A DNA stretch of 64,000 nucleotides from Xiphias gladius (taxonomy: Eukaryota; Chordata; Actinopteri; Istiophoriformes; Xiphiidae), in the NCBI RefSeq assembly GCF_016859285.1, contig NC_053404.1:35001-99000 (forward strand), in the 5' to 3' direction. The notes under the pieces are model-generated. The model ran no database searches and had not been told where the DNA came from. It saw nothing but the letters and a program-made list of their open reading frames with translations. A program made the position numbers and the translations under genes. Positions 1 to 13,370 of the stretch are shown here, one piece after another; the first letter of the stretch is position 1; every line of letters begins with the position of its first letter.

Positions 1-3000
1 ACAGATGGTTTGGTATGACTGGAACAAATGAGTGAGACCCTCTTGGAAAAAAATTCTAAAATCTGTTGATTTGACATAGAATTACGAAAATTAAAATGTT
101 GACCTGATGATGGCGCTATATTAAAAGAGGGTGAGCAAAGTTATTTCAATTCATCCTAAGGGGAACACAAAGGTCTGAACCACATTTCATCGCAATCCAT
201 ACAATAGTTGTTGAGACATTTTACTCAAAATAACAAACCACAATGACCACATGACAGTGCTAGAGGAAAAGTCTGGGAACTGTTATGTCTCTGGACCCCC
301 TGCACCCATCAAACATGCTCCATTGGCTTATTACTCTTCTTTGTAAAAGAAACATTGCTGTTCTCAATTTTCAGAGGCTCTTTAGACTTTTTCACTAAGA
401 TGTGAAGAAATAAATGAATAATTGGCTGAAGGGGAACTAAAAGAACAGTAGTGTTACTGTATCACAGTATCCCACACTGACCTTTAGCCCCACAAGACCA
501 AAAAAATAAAAGGCACTTTGTCTTATCTATGATATTAGATGAACCAGTCTCCTTAAATAAGCTCTACAGTCCTTTAGTCTCTTTCTCCCTCACACTAAAT
601 CAATTACCTAAGCTCCCAATCATCCACCCTATCATGCCACTAATTACTTTAACCATTTGAGTGGTGCTGAACATTATCTCCGGTGTGATTAGGATTAGGA
701 AAGGAGATGAGCCGGACTAAATTTAAAAATTAATTATAAGAAGCTAACTGTTTGTTAATTGTTCATTTGCTGGCTGAATCTCGGAGGGTGCCTGACTTGA
801 GAAAGAAGATGAAGGGAGAAGCAGTAGGGTGGGATTAGCCCTCTATTCTTTCTTCTTTGCATTGAAAAAGCTGATTTTTTTTTAGAAATCCTGAACAGAC
901 TCTGATGACCTTTGCTCCCAACTTCCCATGCAGTCATTCATCCCCTCATGCCTTTGTCTCTGCCTCCCCATTCCTCACCCCATCCCCCATACCTGATGAG
1001 CACAAGCATGTCTCCATTTGAAAAAATTATCATAAGCTTACTGAGACATCAGCTTTCAATAAAACCTTTGAAAAGTGACTAGTCTGCAGCATTGACTCAG
1101 GGAACATCGTTCCCTGTTTTTAAGGAGGTAAAATATGAAATGAGGGACGTTATCCAGAACAGAAAACAAGGAATGTCAGGGAACAGATAACCCTGATATG
1201 GTATCCATTCCGCTGGCTGTCTCTTGCTTCCAGCTGAACAAGTTTTCCACCAAACACACCTCCAAATCAGCAAGCCAATCCTTATGCACCACAGACAGAC
1301 ACGCCTACACTCCCCCTTCACTGCCCTGATGGATCCTGGTCAATAAGCTCTTTAGGACTGAGTCTACATATGGAGCAGAGAAAACCAGAGTATCACTTAG
1401 AACATGCACATGTGCTGCATTCATTAGCCTCACACACTGTACGGTGAGTACAGGGGAAAAACACACAGAACTTGCTCCCGGACATTCAGGCAAACAGAGG
1501 AGTGATGACTCCAGTCATTAACAATCTTTCAAGCAGAAATACAAACACAATGCACAGGAACATGGGCCTCTGACAGTAACTCACATGTCGTGCCATGGTG
1601 TCAGCCAGTCACTCACATGCATCTTGAGAAAATGAAAGCACACAAATATTTCCCTGGAGTCCTCGTCGTCATCACAAAAGGGGGGGACGCTCTTTAAAAT
1701 CATGTACTACCCTGACGTGTGTTTAATATATAAAAACTTCTACATGTCATTGCTCAGTGTCATCTCATCTAAGGCCTGTCTCTGAGATGAGATCAAGTCC
1801 GACAAGTTTCTGGCTGCAATCAGCACAGCAGCTGACAGACAATGAAGATTTCACAATAACATTAGACTTTCTACAGCAACTCCTCAAAACAAAGCTCAAA
1901 ATGTTTGACTCTTTCATAATAAATTCATATAATGGATGCTGGAAAAGTGTCGCAGGTCACATCTCATTATAAAAGCATAGATATTATGTATGTGTATTCA
2001 CGTTTGAGTTAACTTTGGGTCATACTAAATGTAATTTTGTGTTGTTGGCCCACTGCGCTTGAAAAAATGTTTAGTCTTCAGAAAAGGTGGTTTAAAAAAA
2101 AAAAAGAGCACAGTATGGTTCATATTGAAAGGGCAGCGCACGAAGATTACCACAATACATTTTCAAAGTATTTCTGTATGTTTATAAAATTTAAAAACAG
2201 GCTAAATTAATTTGCACCTATTATGTATATGTCACTTAGGCAAGCAAAAAAACATTTGGATATCAGATTTTGAATGAATGGCAAAATCGTTTTGCTGAAG
2301 CATAAATACCGTCTTAGCATTATCTTATTTTAAGTAACGTACCATGTTAAACGTATTGCTGAAGTTCAGCCCGCCTGTGTTCACGCAGCTAAAACACGAT
2401 TTAGATTAAAACGAAGACACGGAAAGTCACAGTTACTCACCTCCGTATGACTCCCAGTAAAAGACACGACATTTTCTGTGCAAAATAAAACTAGCGTATT
2501 AAAACTAAGTCTCAAAAGACATGTAAGTGATATGAAGAGGGGACGCGAGGAGCAGTATCTAGAGCCGCTCACAGCTCATATCTGTGCTGAGACGGGACCT
2601 TGCACTTTGTTCACACACTGAAACACCTGGATGTGCCCAGTTTCCTGATGCTGCCCTGCTGACAACAGAGCACTGATAAAATACTGATTTAATGCTGTAC
2701 GAAGTGACTGGTCTCCGGCTCTAACATATAAATATCCTGGGGTCCGTCCATAACGTTGTGTTTACTGCTCGTAACCACGGACCGACCGGCTGATGCACAC
2801 CAAAAACCAGCGTGGAGACACAACCCGGAAACACGAGCAAACGGAAGCGGATCAGACGGGGTGTTCACACGAAGCCCCCAAACACAGCTGGATGAGACAT
2901 GTTACATTTTGTTGTGATTTCCCTTCTCTTTTACATTTTTATCTGTGGGCTACTCTGTGCAGTGTCAGATTTATCCAGGTTAGCTGGAAGCTTTGAGTTG

Positions 3001-4400
3001 AAGGAAGATTTTATATTTTTTATGGAAAATTCTTTATTCCCAAGCAACTTTTCCTTAACGCACTGTACTATGCTGTAGTTTGCTTCATTAGCAGATTATT
3101 GTTCAAATGCTGTGACGCTATGTAAATCGTCACCGATGTATTTATGTTATTTATTTATTCCTATTATTTATATCTATACTTGTCTTTACTTATTTACATG
3201 TATTGCTTAGTATTACTGAAACAGACCACTGTTGTAATGTATCGTTTTCTGTAGCCCATTGTGGTTTTTTGTTCTGTGTTAGTTGGAAGATGGCAATTTA
3301 TTAATTCAGTTTTTTTTTTTTCCACCAAAGACACCAGAAAGACATACATATTTTTTCACAGGCTGGGCTGTGCTCCTCATGAGAAATACACTGAAGATCA
3401 TTTATAAGATCTGTGGTTTGGACCTTTAATCTATATGTACTGAAAGTAAAGGGTTCCCTGTATTATCTTTATTTATACCTAATGTTTATTTGTTTAATGT
3501 ATCATGTCACCCACTTCAATACTTTCCTTCTGCTGCATGTATTTATTTTATTGTATTTTGACTTTATGGTTGTTTTCAGTAAAGTTACCAGAATGAAACA
3601 TCCCAAGGAGCTGAATGGAAGAGTAAAACCAAGGCTTCAAGTGGCAGAGTACACGTGAAATGGCTTGTTAAAAGATAATTTTGTTACATCTACCTTTACT
3701 TTAAATTTCAAGAGTATTTAAGTCTCAAAATACCCAATTCTCCATTTTTGATATTTAAAATAAGCAACAAGTGAGTCTGCAAGCTGTTTTCAGCGTATAA
3801 TTTAACTTTAAATTGTTCCAAGCCATTTTTATGATAAAATACAAAATGCCTTCTTACAAATAACTGTTGTTTTAGGGCTGAAGGAACTATTATTTCCATT
3901 ATTCCAATAATATTTACTATTATTATTTTCTTGATTAATCGGTTATGATTAATTGATTAGAGAAAAATGCCACAGAGTGCTCACTCTACTCAGTCTACTC
4001 ACTAGGATAGCAAAAGGCAATGCTCAAGAATCAAAACTTGAAAACAATATGCTAAAAGCCAACAAAAAAAATTAATCTGGGACTATGCAACTTCGGCCGT
4101 CATAATTTTTGATAACTTGAGCTCAAATTTCCAACAGTTCCCTCTTTGGGTTAGGGTTAAGTTAGATTTAGGGCATTGGAGGCTGCAGTGCTGCCAACTT
4201 ATGGTTTATAGTTATAGTCTTCTAGAATATTGTTGTAATGATCACTTTTACAACCCTAATAAGCCTGTTGCATGAGTGAAATAGTTTTGAGTTTCAGACC
4301 TAAGCCAGCAGGAGGCTTACGCTTTTTTCTAACAGGACAGGGCAATCAAGTGCGTCTGCATCTGGTTTTTAAATAGTGAATTTCCTGTTAATGTTTCTCT
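1..4400. other. Intergenic, AT-rich, no recognised gene
   Basis: I found no exon chain or recognisable protein on either strand. Short open frames here are isolated, lack splice context and resemble no family I know. The only gene-like signal is a strong donor-type site on the minus strand near 2440 (GGAG then GTGAGTAAC), listed separately. Confidence 0.6.
2440..2720 (-). other. Possible 5' non-coding exon of a gene running off the left edge
   Basis: On the minus strand a consensus splice donor (GAG|GTGAGTAA) sits at about 2440. Upstream of it (2580-2800 in plus coordinates) lies a moderately CpG-containing stretch with a TATA-like run. I could not find a matching acceptor or coding exon between 1 and 2440, so this is a weak call based on one site. 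Confidence 0.15.
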
Positions 4401-4418
4401 TTGGGAACTCGGGGAGGG

Positions 4419-4422
<4 letters not shown>

Positions 4423-4471
<49 letters not shown>

Positions 4472-4472
4472 A

Positions 4473-4506
<34 letters not shown>
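4423..4506. repeat. (CA)n microsatellite
   Basis: About 84 bases of CA repeat, interrupted by AGACACACAAACAC near 4466-4480. It creates spurious poly-Val/Cys and poly-Thr/His open frames on both strands. Long CA runs are common in teleost DNA. Confidence 0.97.
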
Positions 4507-4507
<1 letters not shown>

Positions 4508-4809
4508 GTGAGAGAGAGGGGAAGTAAAGGGGTGGGGGTTGGACAGAAGAATATACTTTAGATAGGAGATAAAGAGAGTTACAACAGTCCAACATGCCTG
4601 GTTAAATTTCAGCCCTCCCGTCTCATGCTCTCTTGTAGGCCCTGCAGAGTCAGCAGCCAACCAAAGAGACTCAGTGCACATGGATAACGCACACACACAC
4701 TATGAATGAATGCATACATGCTAAATGGCCATGACTCAGAAATGCAGCAAAAAGCAAAAAAGTAACAGAAGCCTTTAAAAGCTGTAACTTCTTTAATAAT
4801 TTTTTGACA

Positions 4810-5760
4810 TCTAGTGACTGTGAAGGCCACAGCAAATGATAAACATCATTTTCATACTCATCAATACATTCAGTGACCCCTCCTGCCCTACCGATGGGGG
4901 CATTGTTGTCCTGGAAGAGACATAAAGATGATCACTCAGAACAACTTTGTATTGACTTGCAGTGGCCCTTAACTCTAAGGGGACAAGTGGACCCAAACCA
5001 TACAAGCAAAATGCCCCCCACAGCATAACAGAACCACAGGATCCCCTCACTGAAGGGGTCCAGCATTCAGGACTGTACCGTTCTCTTGGTGTACACCAAC
5101 TATGCACTCACCCACTTGTGGTGAGTGCATAGTGGTGAAGGATGACTCATCTGATCATTTCACTTTTTTCCACATCTCTGTAGACCAATGCCTATGGTTT
5201 TTATAACACTTCACTCTCAAATGTGCCTTCATCTTTGTAATGAGGGTTTTATTCCCTGCAACCCTACTATAATATCCCCCTCTATGTAACTGTCAACTGA
5301 CTGTTCTTGCTGACACAGTCTGATCACGTCCTGCATTGACATTCTCAGTCGCCTAAGGAACAGTTGCCCTTCTGTTTTTCCCTTCACTAATGCTCGAGCA
5401 TCAGGGTCATCAAATGTGCCATCGACCACAGTTTCTGACCCTTATTTACTATCCAAATGCAGATGTCGCTTTAGCTGCTGTACCCATTTAAACACCAGCC
5501 AGTCTTTGTGACTGAAGCGCCTGTCATCTGTGCCCCAACAACAAACCCTCTTTCAAAGTCACTTAGGTCTTTTCCTCTGACCATACTGATACAAAATCAG
5601 AATCAACTGGGCCTGCTCAGCATATTTAATCATGTCACAGAGCATGATATGCATGGATATTAATTGCTTAATTGTATCATGCAATGCACCTATGTGGAAG
5701 CATCTGCATTAGTTTTTTCCCTTTAATTTGTCACCCGTCTGTATATCAGAGTAAAAAAAC
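4810..5760 (-). mobile_element. Decayed Tc1/mariner transposon remnant
   Basis: Read on the minus strand, this stretch carries two recognisable parts of a Tc1 transposase. The DNA-binding part lies near 5220-5370: NAGRDQTVSARTV followed by QLHRGGYYSRVAGNKTLITK, with internal stops. The DDE catalytic part lies near 4810-5110: SVMLWGAFCLYGLGPLVPL, then after a frameshift FQDNNAPIGRAGG and a LLWPSQS-type motif. The C-terminal end, including the expected DLNPIE-type motif, is missing, so the copy is truncated near 4810. The right boundary is an estimate based on GACGGGTGACAAATTAAAGG near 5727-5746. The copy is non-functional through frameshifts and stops. Confidence 0.8.
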
Positions 5761-8040
5761 TACATATTTTTAAAAAATGAATTCAGAATCATTATTTTCT
5801 TATCAATGATCTACTAATTAGTCAAGCCACCAAACTGTTAAATGCAAATTAGTATTAAATCTTCAGTAAATATGTAAATGTCTCTGATCTCTCATTTTTC
5901 TTGATCTCTCAAAAGAAGTCTGATTTCAAAATGTATGGTTTCTCTGTTTGTTATGATAGAAATATATGAGGTGCACCAAAAAGTGTGTGAGGAGTATCAG
6001 ACAGTTAGAAATACAATGCAACATGTGTTCTCAATAGAGGCTCTCCTTTCTCACTTCAGTATAATTTCCAACTTCATCATCTGATTTTTAGCACATGGTG
6101 ACCACATGGCATAGCTTTGCACATCTCCAGCTCCTCAAAGTAACCTGTAACAATAGTAGTTAAAATAAATATAGTCAAGTAAATAAAACAATATTTCTGT
6201 CTGGAATATAGCGGAGTAGACATATAAAGACCGTAAATTGGACATACTCAAATAAAGTAAAATGTCTTCATAGTAGAGTACAGTACTTCAGTAAGTGTAC
6301 TTACTTATGTTCCAGCACTGCATATCAATATACTGTACATTGTGTACTATATATCTGTTCTGTGTTTTCAGTTAATATTGTAAGTATGTAACAGTGGAGG
6401 GTTGTTATGAAATCCTGTAAAACGTAAACACTGTACAATGAAACAAATAAAGTTTTTTTTCTCTCTATCTCCCTCCACCTCTCCCTTCCCCACTTTTCTT
6501 CAGACACATGACCTTTGTCCTCGGTATTTCCCAACAGTCTACCTGAGCTGAATACCACACTAGAGAGTTTTAATCACTCACTCAATCAAATCACAGAATC
6601 AATGACTAATGGAGCTTGCACTGTAAACAAGTGCAGCCTTTGCCCTTTGGGTCCAACTCAAATGAGACCTCATGCCTGACAAGTGATCTATTGTTGGGGT
6701 ACTAAATACTACAGATGTTCAGAGAGGTGTTGAAAAAAACATGCAGTAGACTTTAAAATGAAACATCTACCATTCATCCAAAATCTGTTAAAGATGATCA
6801 GTAGACAACAGAAGGATTTAGCAGCAAGAAAACATCACACATCTATCAGCCAAGGGATTAAATGTATGTGGGGTCTCTTCATTTCCTGATGTGATTAAAC
6901 ATGATGGCTTTACCTGTTAAAGTCTTAGTCTGGCATATTACAGCATATGTTGGCATAATGATAGCATGTAGCAGTGAGATGACCGGGATTGTGTTTACAT
7001 TGGGAGGTGTGACGCCTTTTCTGTCCACTCAGGGTCCTGTATTTGTTTTAGGCTTTAACCTGACTGGGTCAGCCCCGGCTCTGTCCACACAGCTCCTGAT
7101 CAAAGGGTCCATGTGACATCAGATGTAAAACAGCAGATCCCTGAAATGCTGGCTGTAAGAGCAGATACACTTTGGCCTTGGCTTTATGGTAATCAATAGT
7201 CAGCTAAAGTGGTGCTCTCCTGCTGCTGCTGGGAATGTTTGAGTGTGGAGACCAATGGAGATTTGTTTGTTTTGGCTATGTGTCTTTTTGTACTTTAAAT
7301 ATATTAGCAAAAAAAAGTTCCATTCCCTTTTTCAAGTATTTTAATATATTTTTTTCAGAAGGATCTTTGTGTCATCAAGGCAAACTAGTTCATACACACT
7401 GTGATGTATACATCTGATGTAAAGATTTTTTTTTAAACAAAAACACACACCAATCAAATGGCATAAATCTTCACAGGTTTACTCAGGTGCTATTGATCAT
7501 TATCTATATCCTGTAGTTTGCCATAGGGCACTTTGCTTTACCTGACTTAGAACAGCAGCATCATCTGCTGGACACAGTCAGAACCTACAGAAGAAGTTGG
7601 GATACATCGCATGCGATGACTTATGGGATAAAATTGGTTTTCAAATGGATGTAGAAATTGTACAAAATGTTCATCATAATCTCTGCAATATAGGTGACAA
7701 CTTTTGGGATAGGCCTTTATACTGTATATTTTTTTAATATACGGCTGTGCTACTGTAGGTTTTATATACACCGTAAATGACGTTTTGTTGAACATTTGCT
7801 GGTTATCAGCTAATCAACAGTATATGGCAAACAAGTGTGCCTGTACGGTATTCAGGCAAAGACAACTCAAAATGCATTAGGGTTGATTTTTGATAAGACG
7901 TTTTTCACATTAATCATTACAGTTGATGCTATAAGGCTTTCCAGAATATTTCTCATCGTTGGCTCTTGTTATAGGGAATGGAAAAAAAACCAAAAAAAAA
8001 ACCCTACAAGTCCCACGATGCAACAGGAGCCCTCAATGTT
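5760..8040. other. Intergenic, nothing recognised
   Basis: AT-rich sequence upstream of psme1. Open frames are short and overlapping on both strands, without splice signals or known motifs. Confidence 0.5.
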
Positions 8041-8080
8041 AAAGAGGGAAAGTAGGGAACTGTTTCAAAATGCGCTTTAC

Positions 8081-8090
8081 TTTCATTTTC
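8081..8090. promoter_or_regulatory. ISRE-type interferon response element of psme1
   Basis: TTTCATTTTC exactly fits TTTCNNTTTC (GAAANNGAAA on the other strand), the core bound by IRF and ISGF3 factors. The flanks (CTTTAC before, GCTTTTAC after) extend the purine/pyrimidine pattern. It lies about 140 bases upstream of the psme1 start codon. PA28 alpha is interferon-gamma inducible in vertebrates, so the position makes sense; function here is inferred. Confidence 0.6.
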
Positions 8091-8229
8091 GCTTTTACTG
8101 CTGAGTAACTGTCAGTACTTTTCCGTGTTGTACCCTGCGTTGAATTACACACAAACGAGCTAATTATTCTTTCTCGGCGCTTGATTGAGGTTAAAACGCT
8201 TTTCACGACATTTCATCTACAGACACGAC

Positions 8230-11200
8230 ATGGCTTCTCTGGATATCCGCCTCGAGTCGAAGAAACAGGTGAGCACCAATGTCCGCTAGCTTGATCTACT
8301 TTTAACATTTGAAAGCCTTGTTCCCTTCGACCGCCTCAGTTACTCTAACAGGTGAGCTCGTGTCCAGGTAAGTGTGAGTTTTGATAACCAGACGGACAGC
8401 AGGGATCCTACGAGCCGAGCAGGTAGATGCCAGGCCCGTGCAGTTGTGTGAGTAAGACTGTCCTCTCGAACCGGCGCTCATAACGTTTATGGCGACTGTG
8501 TCGAGAGGAAGGACAATTATCAAACTAAAGCATTTCATCTCTTCATTGCAGGTTGATGACTTCTGCCAGAAGCTCACCAAAGAGGTCGTTTATCCAGTAG
8601 TCTCATCTCATAAAATATCTCCTAAAATTGATCTTTTCAGATTGATCTGAATTGTGTCACATAATAATATATATTTTTTTCCAACAGGCAGAAGAGCTGG
8701 TTTCAAAGTTTTTCCCTCAGAAGATTGAAGACTTGCAGATGCTGCTGAAGGTATCAGTCCGTGTCTGTATGAAGCAAACTGGGGTCAAAGGTCTTGAAGG
8801 GATCTTTAGGGGTTGACTGGGGTTCCTGAGGCAAATTAAGAATGACCCTGTTATGACAACTCTTTACTTTGATCAAATTGTTGCTCGTATTCTAAGATAC
8901 ACAAGGACATTTATGACTTGTGTTTGCTGCCAGACATCTTTCAGCTGTGATGACCTGGCATCCTTGAAGGCTCCACTGGACATCCCGATACCTGACCCAG
9001 TTAAAGAGGAGGCCAAACGCAAGAAGAAGGAGGAGGTAGGTCCTGCACTCGATAGGTTTTAGGCTCTTTTCTCTGGAATAACTCCAATAAAGAAAATATG
9101 CTGGTTTGAAGAAATCCAAATACAGTACTGGAGAGTTATAACATTTCTTTTTTTGTTGGTCAGTTAATTAATTCAGCATAATTAGGTCTAGTTGCAATTT
9201 GCCACTACCTATAATTCGTTTAGAGGAAATTGCCAAGACAAGCCTGAGCCAGCCCTAATAAGTATAAGCTTTATCAAAAAGGAAGGTTTTAAGCCTACTC
9301 TTAAACGTGGAGAGGGTGTCTGCCTCCCGGACCCAGCACACAACACTGTAACTGAATCCCCAGTTACTATGGCTAACAATCACTGGGCAACTTCCTTTTA
9401 TTTTCAGTGATCTTTAAATAAAAATCTAAATGACATCTCAATCCGCCATGAATTAAGCCTTTATTTGGCATTAAATCCAATTAAGGTTATTTCTTATTGC
9501 TGAACCTAAAGGTTCTTAGACTAGCACTGAAAGAATCGTGTAAGGAGTGGAAGTACCTGCAGGGTCTCTATGCAGCACAAAATGAACACTGACTTTAAGA
9601 TGTAGACATAAAAGTCACTCACGGATGAGGTTTTTTCACCTTCGGTTGTATCCCTCATTTATACAGAACTCTAATTAATTTTGGCAGTTGGTGTCATTTT
9701 GCACACACTGATTTAGAAAAGGAAAGAGTGCAGCATTTCCAGTGTCCTGATTTTTATGAATGGGAAAGTGGGCTGGAAGAATATTTGAGATCATACAGCA
9801 ACTCACTAGAATAAACAATAAGGCTTCAGACGTCAGGTGCAGGGAACAGGGACTGCTACCACTGGGTTACATTTCTTATGCAAGAAGAAAAGTCAATTTG
9901 ACATCTTCATTTTACCAGCCACATAAAAAAAGCATGTGGGTGAGCTTGTTTAAGAGATTAATAGGCAGTGGAAACTCTCTGACCTAATCTCTTCTGTTCT
10001 TATGTTGCAGAAGGAGGGGAAGAAAGACAAGGACAGCGATAAAGAGGAGGAAGATTCGGGTAAATGGGAAGACAGAGATGGTGTTGATAAGTCATAAGGC
10101 AAACTACTGTTTGAATGTGAAGGAAAGAGCGGTATTTATATGATAATCCAGGGTGGTGGTTATCAAACACTGTACGACGCAGTCACCTGTCATTTTCACA
10201 AGGTCCATCTTAAAGTTCTTTGTGATTACAGTTTTCTGTACAAGAATCTGGTTATCGTGAAGTGAAGGTAATAGGTTTCAACTTTGAATTAAATATGCAC
10301 AAAGATTGGTGTGGAAAAATACTTAAAGGTGGAAAAAGGGTTTTTGTAAAACAAAATTTTTATATAAATCTATGATTGCGCAATGCAAACTATTGTAATT
10401 ATATAATTGTGGTTATTCTGTATAATGAAGCTATTCTGTACGATGTGATTATTCTACAAACGTGGTTCAGGTTTTTGTACAAACAGTACAAGAAAACCTG
10501 AATTGCTGGACGTTATTGCTTTTCTACTTATTCCTTAACCATTAATAATGAATAAAGGATTCCATTTAAAGCATTGTATACAGATCAATTTGCCAGGATT
10601 GATTCGTAGTTCCCTGGGAGCCAGAAAACCATTTTTAAATTTTCATTGTTTACAAAATTTTATGTGGGTGGTCTTTACTGAAAAGGAAATCCTCTTTGAA
10701 AGCAGTCCAGGTGAAGCCCAACTGAACCAGAATTCACTCTTTCATACTGTGACTGAATGAAGCGATGTTCAGGCATGTTTTGTCCTCCAGGGCCTCCCTG
10801 TGGTCCCATCTGCATCAACGAGCGAGTGGAGAGTCTCCTGCAGGAAGTCAAGCCTCAGATCCAGACACTGAAGGAGAAGCTCAACACGGTCTGTCTGTCT
10901 CTAAATCAGTCTCCATAGCTTCACACATGTAAGGAATCTGCCTTTCAGTTCATATGATTTTATATAACAAAGACAGGAGCTCACATGCCATGTCTCAACA
11001 GTGGTCCCATATATAGTTATGACATATATAGTTATGGCAGATGACCTTCTGCCTCTATCTAGTGTTTACACCTGTTTTAAATGGAGCTGTCTCGGAACTT
11101 TATAACTGGAATATCAAAACACTATGACAGACTCATATATTACACTAGAGGTCATTATATTCAGATTTTGTTTCTGGCAGGTGTCAATGTGGGTGCAACT

Positions 11201-12969
11201 CCAAATCCCTAAAATTGAAGATGGAAACAATTTTGGAGTGGCTGTGCAGGTTAGTAACTGCTGATAATTTGGTGATACAGGACAGTGATACCATGTCTTG
11301 TGTGTCTCAAAAAGATCTTTGTACATGTTCCTAATTTAGTGTTGATCTTTGAGGTGAAATTTAGTTTTTGGGTTTGACAGCTTTGCTTTTGTCCAACAGG
11401 AGAAAGTGTTTGAGCTGCTGACCAACACACGCACCAAAATTGAGGGATTCCAAACTCAGATTTCAAAGTAAGAGCCCACACCAAAGCAGCTACTTTACGG
11501 CAGTTTTTTGTTTTTTAGTTTTTTATTGTGTTTATGCACCAGTACACTCGGTGTGAAATGACTTTAACTTTTGAGAGGAAAAATAATACATACTTCCTCT
11601 TACAAAAGAAAAGTTGAACTCACAGATGAACTGTGAATATTTTAGCACGTTCAACAAAAGTCACACATTCTCACTTTAATCAGAACTGGATGGGTTTTCT
11701 TTTTTTAGATGGCAAATTTGAATCAGAAATTTTGACATTTAGTGAGGCACCCTGAGCGAGTTTAAAGCTTGTTGGATAGCAATATATCCTATTGAGGACT
11801 GTTCAAAATGAATGACAAGAAACTTATCTTTCCTCTTTGGCTTGTTAGATATTACAGTGAAAGAGGAGATGCTGTGGCCAAAGCCTCCAAACAACCCCAC
11901 GTGGTCAGTATCTCATGTTGCATTTTGATCAGAGTATTGCATTTTCATACATGTATGTGTGTTTCTGGGTGATGATGCTCACACACTCAGTGATAGAATC
12001 AATTAAGATAAAAAAAAGACATCGTGACTCCTGTGTTCTCCTCTGCATAAACTGGGTACATAGTGCATGTGCCATATTTGTTTTTGCATGTAAACACGGT
12101 GCTTGTGGTGTGTGCTTTTTGATGCAGGGAGACTACAGACAATTGGTTCATGAGCTTGACCAGTACCAGTACTGTGAGCTCCGCCTTGTGGTCCTGGACA
12201 TCCGCAACACATATGTAAGATACACCCACTTCATTGTTTACTGTTAGGCTTCCGTTCGAGTGCTAACATTTTCTATTTATTCAGACGCTTACAGAGACAA
12301 ATCTGAAAATGGATAAAAATCTAATTGTGTAAAATGTGTCTAAACACAAGTGATAATGATTTGTATGATAATGTAGACTGATTGACTACATTAACGTCTG
12401 CATACATTCAAATACTGCCTAAACCTTATGTAGCCTATCAAACCCAGTATACCCTCTTTGGTAATCATACAGTGTATTTTGAATAAAACTACCCACAAAT
12501 CTGTAAAATATTCCAGCTGTGTCCCAGCAGCAGCAGCGGTAGTGGCAAAATGGAATCCATTCCTCCTTAATAGGATAGTAATTAAACTAATTGCTGTGCT
12601 TTTGTAAAATTGATTGGTACTCCATCTCCTGTCCATTAATCCGTTTGTCTCCTTCCTCTGGCTAATGTCCTCCTGTGTTGATGATGTTAATGAACAAGGA
12701 GGTACAGGTGATGATGCTGTTTGACACAATTATATAGTAGCTCCGAATCTGGATGTCGCTCTCTTTTATTACCCTCTCTGACTAGTCTGTTTCTCTCATT
12801 CAGTCTCTGTCTTACATCTTTCTCACACTCACATTTCGGCTGTTGTCTGTTTGTGGCTGACACACACTGTCTTTATTTCTCCCTGCAGGCTGTGCTGTTT
12901 GATATCATTAACAAGAACTATGACAAGATTAAGAAGCCTAGAGGAGATGGGAAAGCTCTCATCTACTGA
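8230..12969 (+). CDS. psme1: Proteasome activator complex subunit 1 (PA28 alpha / REG alpha)
   Basis: Eleven exons: 8230-8268, 8552-8584, 8688-8750, 8934-9035, 10011-10059, 10791-10888, 11181-11249, 11400-11467, 11849-11903, 12128-12214, 12889-12969. Phases agree throughout and give 247 aa (human PSME1 is 249). The product forms the heteroheptameric 11S cap that opens the 20S proteasome and aids antigen peptide production. The N-terminal helix segment is followed by LKAPLDIPIPDPVKEEA, then a Lys/Glu-rich KEKE segment (about residues 70-95). The C-terminal half contains IPKIEDGNNFGVAVQEKVFE, which holds the activation-loop region, and YYSERGDAVAKASKQPHV. It ends in ALIY, a tail of the PA28 alpha type that docks in 20S pockets. 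The start follows GACACGAC and matches the family N-terminus. Donors after exons 2, 6 and 9 are GTC-type rather than GTA/GTG. PSME2 is less likely because of the GPPCGP linker and the tail. Confidence 0.95.
9190..9420 (-). mobile_element. Fragment of the L2-type LINE (in psme1 intron 4)
   Basis: The segment near 9260-9335 (AAAGGAAGGTTTTAAGCCTACTCTTAAACG... and GGTGTCTGCCTCCCGGACCC) is the reverse complement of the 3' part of the LINE seen at about 19775-19850 in this window. It therefore belongs to the same repeat family in antisense to psme1. The ends are approximate. Confidence 0.65.
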
Positions 12970-13108
12970 GACTGACATCTGCACACTCACAGGCATTCAA
13001 ACTAGACACAACTAGTCTAGTATGACACTCATCAAATATCAAAACACCCACTCTGACAAAAATTGTCTACTTTTTCTTATTGTGTATACATTTTGGTTCA
13101 GATTACAA

Positions 13109-13114
13109 AATAAA
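13109..13114 (+). terminator. Poly(A) signal of psme1
   Basis: AATAAA 140 bases after the psme1 stop codon; the first canonical hexamer downstream. Confidence 0.75.
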
Positions 13115-13370
13115 GTAACATGAGTCTGATAACGCTGCCTGAACTTATTTTGTCCAAATGCGAATTTAAAATCTTCTTTTTAACTAATGTTGACAATTAA
13201 GGTAACCTGCATATTTATATGACACCAGACTTACGCAATGTTGTAAAGGGCGTTCACAGGTAACATACCTAGATTCTCGTCACAGCCCTAATGAAAACCT
13301 TTTGACCGTTCAATACATCCTGAGCTGTCAACGTCACACTGTCATCCCTCAAATATCATTTACTCAGAGT

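Noticed and set aside
2381-2996. Two small frames (minus 2381-2572, plus 2793-2996) near a CpG-containing patch
   Set aside because: No homology or coding pattern; only the minus-strand donor near 2440 was kept as a weak signal.
4329-4696. Frames rich in Val/Cys or Thr/His at the CA repeat (also at 24.5-24.9 kb and 42.9 kb)
   Set aside because: Pure translations of microsatellite; no flanking domain.
5229-5429. Clean 66-residue minus-strand frame that looks like a small protein
   Set aside because: It is a wrong-frame shadow of the Tc1 transposase DNA-binding region; another frame of the same strand gives the recognisable VSARTV...QLHRGGYYSRVAGNK.
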